The position numbers were made by a program, and so were the translations under genes. A DNA stretch of 64,000 nucleotides from positions 1 through 64,000 of the forward strand of contig JAIQFF010000003.1 of the NCBI GenBank assembly GCA_020073395.1, given 5' to 3'. Numbering within the stretch: position 1 is the stretch's first letter; each line of letters starts with the position of its first letter. Source of the stretch: Terriglobia bacterium. Lineage in GTDB: Bacteria; Acidobacteriota; Terriglobia; Terriglobales; Acidobacteriaceae. The notes under the pieces were generated by a model. It saw only the letters and a list, made by a program, of their open reading frames with translations, had not been told where the DNA came from and made no database searches. Positions 1 to 7,437 of this stretch are shown piece by piece.

Positions 1-4
1 GAAG

Positions 5-466
5 TTACTTTTGTCGCGCTTCGGCTTCGGCTAGCCACCCGCGGCGCAGCTTTTCGGACGGGATGCTGGACAGGTAGGGCTTGATATCGAGAATCGGTGT
101 TCCATCCAGCATATTGACGCCGCGAACATGCAGGTCAATGCCTTCACGGGCAAGCAACTCGACGGTGGTCAGGCCAATCGGGTTCGGGCGTCGTGGAGAT
201 CGGGTCGCAAACACACCGTGTTGCCGATTGTCTGAGGGCGGCGAGGCCAGCAAGTCCTTCCCACGCAATTCCTCCCTGGGGGCGCGATCAAACTCCCAAA
301 TGACGATGAGATGGGAGAAGCCCTCGATGTCGGTAAGCCCCGGCTCAAACTCGGGCAAAATTTTGAGCACACCATCGGCCTCGTGTTTAGCGCCAAGTCC
401 CTTGGGAATCTGGCCGGTGTCCGTGTAGGGACTGCGCACAAATCCGATGGGCTGCGAGGTGAACAT
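5..466 (-). CDS. trmO: tRNA (t6A37) N6-methyltransferase TrmO (TsaA/YaeB family)
   Basis: The protein matches the TrmO/TsaA-like beta-barrel family, SAM-dependent enzymes that methylate N6-threonylcarbamoyladenosine at tRNA position 37. It opens with IGFVRSPY and carries the family-typical stretch GVFATRSPRRPNPIG and the later LDGTPILDIKPY. Length (153 aa) fits a TrmO without a long C-terminal extension. I place the start at the ATG whose first base is 466 because an AGGAGG Shine-Dalgarno lies 10 bases before it; an in-frame ATG at 490 would add eight residues but has no visible ribosome site. It transcribes toward the window edge and ends inside the window. Functionally unrelated to the neighbouring cluster. 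Confidence 0.88.
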   Translation of the reverse strand: MFTSQPIGFVRSPYTDTGQIPKGLGAKHEADGVLKILPEFEPGLTDIEGFSHLIVIWEFDRAPREELRGKDLLASPPSDNRQHGVFATRSPRRPNPIGLTTVELLAREGIDLHVRGVNMLDGTPILDIKPYLSSIPSEKLRRGWLAEAEARQK

Positions 467-538
467 GGGGGATAAGGCCTCCTGTCCCATATTAGTCGAC
501 GGGTCGCCCTCGGGTGTAGATATGCGCTTGCCCCGTTC

Positions 539-619
539 TCAGTAGTTCCTCGGCTGGGTCAAACTGAACCAATTCCCGAACGGATCTTTAAACACTGCTT
601 CCACGCTGTAGAACTGATA
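539..619 (-). pseudogene. remnant of a VOC/glyoxalase-family C-terminus
   Basis: Reading the minus strand from about 619 to the stop at 539-541 gives about 26 codons ending ...VFKDPFGNWFSLTQP..., which is the typical C-terminal strand and metal-site region of glyoxalase/bleomycin-resistance (VOC) proteins. An in-frame TAG immediately upstream (about 620-622) and the absence of the rest of the fold show that only a decayed 3' end remains. It lies just downstream of the nucleotidyltransferase gene and a palindromic repeat. What is seen is the peptide; the pseudogene status is inferred. Confidence 0.6.
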
Positions 620-668
620 CTAGTGTTCATTTGTGGTGTCAGTGCGCCTGGGGTGCGCTGTGCAAATG

Positions 669-735
669 TTCGAGGGCCGCCACGAAGCCGCGGAGGCTTG
701 CTCCGGTGGGACCGGGGCGGCTGTCCCCACGTGGG
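669..735. repeat. GC-rich palindromic repeat (family B)
   Basis: Contains the reverse complement of the CACGTGGGGACAGCCGCCC core that is also present at 48491-48539, plus a second hairpin (GCCGCGGAGGC). It sits between the nucleotidyltransferase gene end and the VOC remnant. Related repeats occur at 28121-28230 and 58611-58737. Confidence 0.5.
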
Positions 736-738
736 TTA

Positions 739-1962
739 CTACGCCGAGCCCTCCCGCTGAGGTGAGTGCTGCGGGGCGATCAGCCTTCCAGTCAGCCGGC
801 AAACCCGTACCACGCGATAGAGTGGAAACAGCGGTCTGGGCAATTGCACCGCCGACCATTCTCCTGCGCCTGGAGTGACCAACAGCCGCCACCAGAAAGA
901 AAGCCGGTCTCGCCGGCGCTCGCGCAATCCCGTCATCAAGCGAAAATAAGCTATCGTCTCTGGATCGAATTCTTCGTCCGCAACGATCATCTTCAGAATC
1001 CGCTGCGTTAGACCTTCCGTGGCCACGTCCTTCCCTGCTTCGATCTGTTGCGGACACTCCGCTCCGAGCAGCTCGTGGGCCAGCAGGAATGTCAAAGTCA
1101 CGATGCGCGTGATCCCAAGCCGTTCGGCCTCTGCCCGCAGGGCGGTCCAATCGAGCGCCCGGGACCGCGCCAGTTGCACAATGTCACTCAACCACGAAAT
1201 CTGTCCCCAGGCGTGTTTGGCCGCGTGGACACACAGCACGAGCATCAGGTCCTGGTCGGAGAGTGTGCGCAACTTCTGCCCCTCGATCGTGACTACCGCC
1301 GCTCTCTTGAAGAAATCACCGACGTCGAAGCCGATGGCGTAAAACCGCGGCAGGACCTGCCACTTGATCTCCAGCAAGTTGCGTCCGCGGGCGCCATCAA
1401 ATGTGTACTCGTATCCGGACTTCAGGTAGTCGCGCTCTGCGGCTTGCGCCAGGCGGAGACCCGGCGCGTACCCTAGCTCAGCCAGCGCCACTTTGATCCT
1501 GGGCAGATCATCGCAACGAATCAGCAGATCAAGGTCAGAGAACTGACGCAGCGCGACATTACCATACAGCATCTCTGCCAGTACCGGTCCTTTGTAGGGC
1601 AAAACTTCCAGCCCACGCGCCTGCAGATGCCGGCAGATGTTGAGCAGCTCGACCGTGAGCCACAGAGCACGGTGCGCGTTGGACTGGTCCTGCTGGCGGA
1701 GTGCCTCGAGTCCAGTCGAGTCCCCGGCATTCATCCCGGTGGACAATCGGCGATAAAGGCGCGGCACCAGGCCATGATGGTGCGCGAGCTGAGCCAGCCG
1801 CCCCCAATCCACACCGTGCCGAAGAACTTGTTGGATACGCGGGCCAGCGCCTCCCCCCGGATGGTCACCGCAACAGGCCAGGATCAAGTCGAGTTCAGGA
1901 CTGAACGTGCTGGTGTACGGAGGATCTGATGTGGGCAGCCGAGATGGCGCGGGTTGCGGCAA
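739..1962 (-). CDS. nucleotidyltransferase family protein (NTP_transf_5-like)
   Basis: A 407-residue protein with the pol-beta-type nucleotidyltransferase signature SDLDLLI at residues 142-148 (DxD metal site) preceded by the conserved LPYKGP (lysine 124), as in the uncharacterised nucleotidyltransferase family PF14907. Members of this family recur beside PqqD-like, HPr-kinase-like and lasso-peptide or other RiPP genes, where they probably modify a peptide or a small group on it. It is transcribed divergently from the S26 peptidase/HPr-kinase/PqqD/radical SAM run, sharing a 333-base intergenic region. The reading frame opens at a TTG without a clear ribosome site, so the N-terminus (first ~25 residues) is uncertain. 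Substrate unknown. Confidence 0.78.
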   Translation of the reverse strand: MPQPAPSRLPTSDPPYTSTFSPELDLILACCGDHPGGGAGPRIQQVLRHGVDWGRLAQLAHHHGLVPRLYRRLSTGMNAGDSTGLEALRQQDQSNAHRALWLTVELLNICRHLQARGLEVLPYKGPVLAEMLYGNVALRQFSDLDLLIRCDDLPRIKVALAELGYAPGLRLAQAAERDYLKSGYEYTFDGARGRNLLEIKWQVLPRFYAIGFDVGDFFKRAAVVTIEGQKLRTLSDQDLMLVLCVHAAKHAWGQISWLSDIVQLARSRALDWTALRAEAERLGITRIVTLTFLLAHELLGAECPQQIEAGKDVATEGLTQRILKMIVADEEFDPETIAYFRLMTGLRERRRDRLSFWWRLLVTPGAGEWSAVQLPRPLFPLYRVVRVCRLTGRLIAPQHSPQREGSA

Positions 1963-2295
1963 AGTGATAGTCGTCGGCAGCGCTCTATGCTCGGAGCGAA
2001 GGCCTCCTATTATCGGAACTATAATACGAACGATCCCGCCATTCGTTTACTCGAGCTGTTCCCTCTCGGTCTCTCGTGCTTTCCACAGAAGCATTCCGTT
2101 TGTCCCCTTTCCTCCAGTGTCCAGCGGTCACATGCAACGGGTACCCATCCACGCAATAGCGTCCAACATTATGTCTTTCGCATGGAAGTGCGGTGGGTTA
2201 TCGTGATCTCTGCGGCCAGGAAAGCGCAGATCAGCGGAAAGCCTTGCTGGTCGTGACTCTTTGGCCGGTTTGCCACCGGAGAAGATATTTAACCG
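1963..2295. other. divergent intergenic region of the putative peptide-maturation locus
   Basis: 333 bases separate the nucleotidyltransferase gene from the peptidase gene. A TATAAT box is visible at 2020-2025 on the plus strand without a good -35 at the expected distance. One plus-strand reading frame, 1987-2256, could encode an 89-residue peptide with an aromatic-rich N-terminus (YYRNY) and several cysteines, but it lacks a ribosome binding site and looks no more protein-like than chance. No confident gene is present. Confidence 0.4.
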
Positions 2296-2799
2296 ATGGA
2301 TTTTCAGGCGCTCGACGAAGTCAGATGCAGTTTGGCGGCCGAGGTGCTGCGATCATGGGGCGTATTGAAGTTGCGTGCCACGGGAGTCAGCATGCTGCCA
2401 ACTTTGTGGCCTGGCGACCTGCTCACCATCGAGTGCCTGCGTGCGGAAGAGGCCGAGCCCGGTGAGATTGTGCTTTACATGCGCGGCGATCGTTTCTTCG
2501 TTCATCGGATCGTGAGCAAGAAACTGAGTCTGGACAACACCTCTCTGGTCACCCGAGGTGATTGCATGCCCGATGATGATCCCCCGATTGGAAAGAACGA
2601 GCTGCTGGGGAGAGTCACGGAGGTCGAGCGCTCGGGCCCGAAATTTCTGCCGGCGCGAAGGCTTCCGCTCTCTCGACAGCTGCTGGCATCTTTGTTCTGT
2701 CACTGGAGCCTCTTCCGGTGCATTGGATTACGACTCTGGAATTACCGCTATCGAAGTGTCGGCCAGGTTGAAGGCACATTCGTCAGAGCAGCACAGTAA
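2296..2799 (+). CDS. S24/S26-family peptidase, SipW-like signal peptidase
   Basis: 167 residues. The catalytic serine motif GVSMLPTLWPGD (Ser32) is followed by FFVHRIV (His70) and TRGD (residues 87-90), the box layout of SipW/archaeal-type signal peptidases in the S24/S26 clan, which use a Ser/His pair instead of Ser/Lys. No N-terminal membrane anchor is evident; the only hydrophobic stretch is near residues 135-150. A GGAGAAGAT ribosome site precedes the ATG. It is the first gene of a plus-strand run with an HPr-kinase-like protein, PqqD and a radical SAM enzyme, so a role in cleaving a leader peptide is a reasonable inference rather than secretion of general preproteins. Confidence 0.8.
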   Translation: MDFQALDEVRCSLAAEVLRSWGVLKLRATGVSMLPTLWPGDLLTIECLRAEEAEPGEIVLYMRGDRFFVHRIVSKKLSLDNTSLVTRGDCMPDDDPPIGKNELLGRVTEVERSGPKFLPARRLPLSRQLLASLFCHWSLFRCIGLRLWNYRYRSVGQVEGTFVRAAQ

Positions 2800-2850
2800 C
2801 CGAACATAGGCACGGGCGATTCCAATCCCCTGCCACGGAGCTGCCCGAGA

Positions 2851-3654
2851 ATGAATTCGAGTTACCAGATCACGGTCGAGATCGGCGGCATGCCGATCCT
2901 GCTGCATACCCAGGACGATTCCTTCCGTCAGTTACTGGCCCGCCGTTACGCCGGTTTTGTGGATTCCTCCACGCCCCCCAGGTTCGAATTTGACATAGAG
3001 TTGACCACTCCGCGCGCGAGTGCCCCTGACGAGGATGTCCGAGTGGAAATGCAGGACGGCAGGTGGCGGCTGCGGAGAGGCGATTTTCACGCCCAGTGGG
3101 ACCCCGATGCAGGTCGGGGGCGGATTCGTCAGTCTGCCAACCCTTACTCCATCGACTCCGTTCTGCGCATCGTGCACACCCTGATCCTGGCGCGGGAAGG
3201 AGGCTTTCTGCTGCACTCCGCCGGGGCCATTCGCAACGGACGGGCCTTTCTGTTCTCTGGAGTGTCCGGCGCCGGAAAAACTACCATCTCCCGGCTCGCG
3301 CCTTCGGACGTAACGTTGCTGACCGATGAAGTGTCCTACATCCGCCGTAATGATGTTGATAGCGGTTATCGCGCCTGCGGAACTCCCTTCGCTGGAGAGT
3401 TGGCACGGGTGGGAGAGAACTGCTCCGCCCCCATCGCGTCCCTGTTCTTTCTCAAGCAAGGCCCGGAAAACAAGATCGATCCGATGTCCAAGTCTGAAGC
3501 TATCCGCCGCCTGATGCGGAACATTCTCTTCTTCGCCGGGGATGCGGAGCTGGTAGAAAATGTTTTCCAGTCAGCGTGCGAGTTCGTGGAGCGCGTTCCC
3601 GTCCGGCGCCTGACCTTTACTCCCGATACTCGGGTCTGGGACTTGATCCGGTGA
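2851..3654 (+). CDS. HPr kinase-like P-loop protein
   Basis: 267 residues with a Walker A/P-loop GVSGAGKTT at residues 137-145, a preceding LHSAG (His122) and a Walker-B-like LLTDE at 157-160, as in the C-terminal domain of HPr kinase (HprK, PF07475) and the HprK-related kinases found in RiPP loci. The first ~110 residues are a poorly conserved beta-rich region typical of HprK-related proteins. There is no HPr or PTS gene in the window. In lasso-peptide and other RiPP clusters such kinases phosphorylate a serine of the peptide; here the same role is inferred from the adjacent PqqD and radical SAM genes. The stop lies only seven bases before the PqqD start. Confidence 0.82.
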   Translation: MNSSYQITVEIGGMPILLHTQDDSFRQLLARRYAGFVDSSTPPRFEFDIELTTPRASAPDEDVRVEMQDGRWRLRRGDFHAQWDPDAGRGRIRQSANPYSIDSVLRIVHTLILAREGGFLLHSAGAIRNGRAFLFSGVSGAGKTTISRLAPSDVTLLTDEVSYIRRNDVDSGYRACGTPFAGELARVGENCSAPIASLFFLKQGPENKIDPMSKSEAIRRLMRNILFFAGDAELVENVFQSACEFVERVPVRRLTFTPDTRVWDLIR

Positions 3655-3661
3655 ACCGCGA

Positions 3662-3988
3662 ATGACGGAAAAAGGCGCCAGGTACATAGCAAAGAGTTCT
3701 GCCATCGCATCTCGCTTGCTGGGCGGCGAGATGATGATCATGTCCGCTGTGGATTCCACTTTCTTTACCCTGAACCCGGTGGCCACTGTGATCTGGCAGG
3801 CAGCCGACGGCCGTATGCCTCTGGCTGAGATCGTGGACCAGCACGTCTGCGCTGAGTTCGAAGTTGATCCCGAGATTGCGCACCGCGATGCCGAGCGCTT
3901 TGTCGAGGAACTTTCCAGCCACGGCATCCTGCTGGTCTCCGAACGCCCCTTTTCAGAACCAGGCGTCAGCCCCACGGAGGCCGCGTGA
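3662..3988 (+). CDS. PqqD family peptide-recognition protein
   Basis: 108 residues with the PqqD-like layout: short beta hairpin (MMIMSAVDSTFFTLNPVATVIWQ), then helices containing DGRMPLAEI and the C-terminal ELSSHGIL. PqqD proteins are the RiPP recognition element that binds a leader peptide and delivers it to a radical SAM partner. This gene overlaps the radical SAM gene by four bases (GTGA), indicating translational coupling and probable physical partnership. The tail (residues 96-108) is disordered-looking. Function as leader-peptide chaperone is inferred from family and context; no precursor peptide has been identified nearby. Confidence 0.85.
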   Translation: MTEKGARYIAKSSAIASRLLGGEMMIMSAVDSTFFTLNPVATVIWQAADGRMPLAEIVDQHVCAEFEVDPEIAHRDAERFVEELSSHGILLVSERPFSEPGVSPTEAA

Positions 3989-5109
3989 GCCTGGGACAAG
4001 TGAGCCTGGGACAAGTGGGCCTGATACAGGAGATGAGCCAGCGGGCCCTGGACCTGGGCGTCCCCATGTCCGTCCACTTCGACATCACCTACCGCTGCAA
4101 CGAGCGCTGCGTGCACTGCTACCTCGACCACGACGACCACGGCGAGATGACCACGGCCGAAATCAAACGTGTGCTCGACGAACTGGCGGAGGCCGGCACC
4201 TTCTTCCTGACTGTCAGCGGTGGCGAAGTGCTGATGCGGCGCGATTTCTTCGAGCTTCTCGAGTATGCGCGCCGCCTGATGTTCGCGGTGAGAATCAAGA
4301 CCAACGCAGTGATGATCGGCGAAGCGGAAGCGCGGCGCATGCTGAAATTGGGCGTTGACCAGGTACAGGTCAGCATCTACTCGCATCGCCCCGCGGTCCA
4401 TGACGCCATCACCAAACTCCCCGGTTCGCTGCGTCGCAGTGTTGAGGCCATCCGCTTTCTCACGGCGCAGGGACTACGAGTCACGATTGCCAATGTTCTG
4501 ATGACGGCCAACATGCGCGACCATTCCGGAGTGCAGGCGCTGGCCCGCGAGTTGGGCGTGCAGTACACCCTCGATCCAACCATTACGCCGAAGATGGACG
4601 GCGATACCTCCATCCTGAATCTGCGCATCCCGGGCGCGGAACTCGACGGGGTCTTTCACAACAAAAACCTGGTGGGAAACGTCGAAGAGTTCTGCGCCCC
4701 GCCGCCTGCTCCCGACGAAGATGTGATGGAAGGATATCCCTGCAGCGCGGGCCACACTCTGGCCTACATCTCTCCTTACGGAGACGTTTTCCCCTGCGTC
4801 CAGTTTCCGTTGCCCAGCGGCAACGTGCGGCGGCAGAAGTTCCTCGACATCTGGAACCACTCTTCCGAACTCAACCAAGTGCGTTCCATTCGCGCCAAGG
4901 ATTTGACGGTCTGCTCCAGTTGCCACCACGTCGGCACCTGCACCCGCTGTCCCGGCCTGGCCTATATGGAGGGAAGTATGCGCGGGCCGTCCACGGCAGA
5001 CTGCGAGAAATCCTTCCACCGCACCGGAATCCGATCCGCAAATATGCTTCGCCAGGAACAATCTGTTCCTTCTGGTCCGCTAATTCACATCCAGCCCCTG
5101 AATGCTTAG
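3985..5109 (+). CDS. radical SAM/SPASM domain protein
   Basis: 374 residues. The radical SAM cluster motif CNERCVHC (Cys38, 42, 45) is followed by TVSGGEVLMRRDF, the SAM-binding GGE-type motif. The C-terminal third (from about residue 250) is a SPASM region with many cysteines, including GYPCSAG, VFPCVQFP and CSSCHHVGTCTRCPG, expected to hold auxiliary 4Fe-4S clusters. Such enzymes install carbon-carbon or thioether links in peptides, or act as mycofactocin/PQQ-type maturases. The GTG start at 3985 has a GGAGG four bases upstream and overlaps the pqqD-like gene. The first 11 residues come from a 15-base unit repeated twice in tandem (3987-4016), so a start at Met17 (4033) is also possible. 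Confidence 0.9.
   Translation: MSLGQVSLGQVGLIQEMSQRALDLGVPMSVHFDITYRCNERCVHCYLDHDDHGEMTTAEIKRVLDELAEAGTFFLTVSGGEVLMRRDFFELLEYARRLMFAVRIKTNAVMIGEAEARRMLKLGVDQVQVSIYSHRPAVHDAITKLPGSLRRSVEAIRFLTAQGLRVTIANVLMTANMRDHSGVQALARELGVQYTLDPTITPKMDGDTSILNLRIPGAELDGVFHNKNLVGNVEEFCAPPPAPDEDVMEGYPCSAGHTLAYISPYGDVFPCVQFPLPSGNVRRQKFLDIWNHSSELNQVRSIRAKDLTVCSSCHHVGTCTRCPGLAYMEGSMRGPSTADCEKSFHRTGIRSANMLRQEQSVPSGPLIHIQPLNA
3987..4016 (+). repeat. two tandem copies of a 15-base unit at the 5' end of the radical SAM gene
   Basis: GAGCCTGGGACAAGT occurs twice back to back, followed by a degenerate third copy at 4017-4031. In frame it encodes SLGQV SLGQV. It looks like a recent in-frame slippage expansion at the N-terminus. 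Confidence 0.8.
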
Positions 5110-5246
5110 AGAACAGTTCCCGGGCGCTGCAAAAGGACCTAAAGGATCAGTCAGCCCTGCAAGGAAGCCGCCCCTCCATCTCACATTTGAGACTGTGGCC
5201 TGTTTGTGATTAAATACCCGCCATTCTTCGCCTCGGGGGATGTGCC

Positions 5247-6173
5247 ATGAAGATTGGTTTCTCCCTGCCTAACATCGGGCCCATCGGCACCGCGGAAGCT
5301 ATCACGAAAGTCGCGCAACGCGCTGAAGCTCTCGGATACAGCAGCTTGTGGACGATCGAACGCTTACTGTATCCACTCAAGCTGCAGAGACCCTATCCCG
5401 GCACGCCGGACGGACACCTCCCAGAAGTCTACAAGCAAGTTCTTGATCCGCTCGACGCGCTCACTTACGTCGCAGCCCAAACGAAAAAGATCAAGCTGGG
5501 CACCAGCGTGCTTGACATGCCCTACCACAACCCGGTCGTGCTGGCTCGCCGGCTTACCACCCTCGATGTGCTTTCCAACGGCCGGCTGCTTGTCGGGTTG
5601 GGGCTTGGCTGGAGCAAAGACGAGATGGACGCGACCGGCGCCGACATGACAAAACGAGGCGCCCTCGCGGATGAATTTCTGCCATTGCTCAAAGCCATTT
5701 GGACCGAGAATCCAGTCGAATTTCACGGAAAGTTCTTCAACGTGCCCAAGTCTTACATCAATCTCAAGCCCGTGCAAAAGCCACATCCTCCAATTTACCT
5801 GGGAGCGTTTGTTCCAGCTGCGCTAAAGCGCCTGGCAAAGCTGGCTGACGGATGGAATCCGGTTTTTCTCCCCGTGCCCGTCATGGCAGAGATGTTCGGC
5901 AGCATAAAACAGATGGCTAAGGAAGCCGGGCGCGACCCCTCCGCCATGGCCATGGTGGTTCATGCCGGCCTGGAGATCACCGAAAAACCGATGGGCAAGG
6001 ACAGGGCGATATTCTCCGGTTCGCTCGAACAGATCAGCGAGGATGTCAGGGGCTGTGCCAAAATTGGGGCCGACGAAGTCTTCTTTGATCCGGCGTTTGC
6101 TCCCGGAGGACAGTCGCTCGATCGCTGGCTGTCTCTGCTCGAACAACTGCAGGGAATGATGACCGTAAACTAG
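5247..6173 (+). CDS. LLM-class flavin/F420-dependent oxidoreductase
   Basis: 308 residues of the luciferase-like monooxygenase fold. It starts MKIGFSLPNIGP, continues with YSSLWTIERLLYP and LDPLDALTYVAAQT, and has VGLGLGWSKDEMDATG, all typical of the TIGR03619-type F420-dependent LLM oxidoreductases. A GGGGGAT ribosome site precedes the ATG. The gene faces a PPOX-class F420-type protein, ending only 20 bases from it. The cofactor could be F420 or FMN; sequence alone cannot decide, but pairing with the PPOX protein favours F420. Substrate unknown. It lies 138 bases after the radical SAM gene and may or may not be part of that transcription unit. Confidence 0.85.
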   Translation: MKIGFSLPNIGPIGTAEAITKVAQRAEALGYSSLWTIERLLYPLKLQRPYPGTPDGHLPEVYKQVLDPLDALTYVAAQTKKIKLGTSVLDMPYHNPVVLARRLTTLDVLSNGRLLVGLGLGWSKDEMDATGADMTKRGALADEFLPLLKAIWTENPVEFHGKFFNVPKSYINLKPVQKPHPPIYLGAFVPAALKRLAKLADGWNPVFLPVPVMAEMFGSIKQMAKEAGRDPSAMAMVVHAGLEITEKPMGKDRAIFSGSLEQISEDVRGCAKIGADEVFFDPAFAPGGQSLDRWLSLLEQLQGMMTVN

Positions 6174-6192
6174 CGGCTTGGCGGCTGCGGCT

Positions 6193-6633
6193 CTAGATCT
6201 TACCCCATGCCGTGATGCGCCCAGGAGTAATGCGCAGGACAGGAGCATCATCGGCGAGCATATCCGCGTCATATTGCGGATACTTCGCTCTCAAGCTCTG
6301 AATAGCCCGCTTGCGCTCCGCTGGGGCAGAAACCAGCTCTGCTTCTCCGCGCACCAGCACGTACCAGAGACATGTCCAGTCTTCGTCGTATTGATCCACA
6401 AGCAATGCCACTTGCGGGGTCTCTTTAATGTTCTTCAGCCTGGCCAACTGGTTCGGAGGCACACGCTTCGGCTTGTGATCAATTGCGGAATAGAAAACCG
6501 ACCCGTCCCAGGCAAAGCAGATAGGAACCGCGTGTGGCCTTCGTTCGGCGTCCAGCGTGGCCAGCCGTGCGACCCGCGCAGTCTCCAGTTTTGCGCGAAT
6601 TCCGGGCGAGATCAGCGGGGGTTTGTTCGCCAT
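6193..6633 (-). CDS. PPOX-class (pyridoxamine phosphate oxidase-like) F420-dependent protein
   Basis: 146 residues with a split-barrel flavin-binding fold. The signature RVARLATLDAERRPHAVPICFAWDG is close to the Rv2991-like TIGR03668 family of F420-binding PPOX proteins, followed by KPKRVPPNQLARLKNI and DQYDEDWTCLWYV. It converges with the LLM oxidoreductase. These small enzymes bind FMN or F420 and reduce or sequester cofactor; exact reaction unknown. No ribosome site is obvious before the ATG. Confidence 0.85.
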   Translation of the reverse strand: MANKPPLISPGIRAKLETARVARLATLDAERRPHAVPICFAWDGSVFYSAIDHKPKRVPPNQLARLKNIKETPQVALLVDQYDEDWTCLWYVLVRGEAELVSAPAERKRAIQSLRAKYPQYDADMLADDAPVLRITPGRITAWGKI

Positions 6634-6816
6634 GGCGCGACGTAAGTATCCAACCCATTCTAGTCCCCAACCATCTAGGAAGTTCAGCCACTACAACGGC
6701 CCGCCAAACCTGTGTCTCGCGCAGCAGAAATAGGGTTACTTTAGTGTTCTTTCTCGCCCAGGATCCCGCCGCCCCGGCCGCCTGATGCACGTAGAATTAG
6801 TTGAGAATCGCTCACT

Positions 6817-7278
6817 ATGGACTCTACGGAAAATCCGACTGACTCAGGAAGGCGCAGCACCCGAATCCGCGCCCAGATTCCGCTCCGCGTTACCAGCCTG
6901 GACCCGGCGATCTCATTCTCTGAATCTGGACACACGCTTGTGGTCAACACGCAAGGCTGCGGGGTGCGGCTTTCGCGCGCGCTGGAGCCCGGACTGGCCG
7001 TCTCTCTGGACGAACTCCCCGCCCGTCAGGGTGTGACTGCCCGCATTGCTAACTGTGTGCCGTTAGGTACGGGAGGTCATTGGTGGATGGTAGGCATTGC
7101 GCTCGACGAACCGGGCAATGTCTGGGGCATTCATCCCACTCCCGCAGACTGGGGATCGGAAGCCGCCATTGCCACCGCCGCAGGTGCAAGCAGCCCCGCG
7201 CCGAGCGTGGCCAAAGAGGGCGAATGGCCCTATCGGCGATTCTCCAGCCGGGGAGAATTCCACCCCGGCAAAAGATAG
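6817..7278 (+). CDS. PilZ-like domain protein
   Basis: 153 residues. The N-terminus GRRSTRIRAQIPLRV has the RRxxR-type start of PilZ domains, followed by a beta-rich region (VVNTQGCGVRLSRALEPGLAVSL) equivalent to the DxSxxG strand, although the central motif here reads NTQGCG, so the second c-di-GMP-binding motif is altered. The barrel ends near residue 110 and the rest is a low-complexity tail. It is probably a c-di-GMP effector or a degenerate member; the window also has PilZ domains at 13.6-16.4 kb and 44-44.9 kb. Its 3' side abuts a palindromic repeat element. Confidence 0.68.
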   Translation: MDSTENPTDSGRRSTRIRAQIPLRVTSLDPAISFSESGHTLVVNTQGCGVRLSRALEPGLAVSLDELPARQGVTARIANCVPLGTGGHWWMVGIALDEPGNVWGIHPTPADWGSEAAIATAAGASSPAPSVAKEGEWPYRRFSSRGEFHPGKR

Positions 7279-7282
7279 CCTA

Positions 7283-7437
7283 GTGTGGGGCGGACACTCT
7301 TGTCCGCCGCTGTGGGTGTTGGTGTTGCTCTTGATCGTGCTCTTACTAAGTCCCCAGCTCACTTCCAATGCAACGTGAAACACGCAACCCCAGAAAATCA
7401 AGTCAAAGGCGTCGGACAGGAGTGTCCGACCCACACA
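7283..7437. repeat. palindrome-ended interspersed element, family A copy 1
   Basis: About 155 bases bounded by GTGTGGGGCGGACACTCTTG on the left and its inverted counterpart (GTCGGACAGGAGTGTCCGAC plus CCACACAC) on the right. Each end is itself a hairpin (CGGACA-CTCT-TGTCCG). The right end touches the stop codon of the enolase-superfamily gene. Related elements are at 31132-31351 and 56820-57004. Confidence 0.8.

Noticed and set aside
739..5109. A lasso-peptide cluster
   Set aside because: There is no asparagine-synthase-like cyclase and no transglutaminase-like protease, which all lasso loci need; only the kinase and nucleotidyltransferase are shared.
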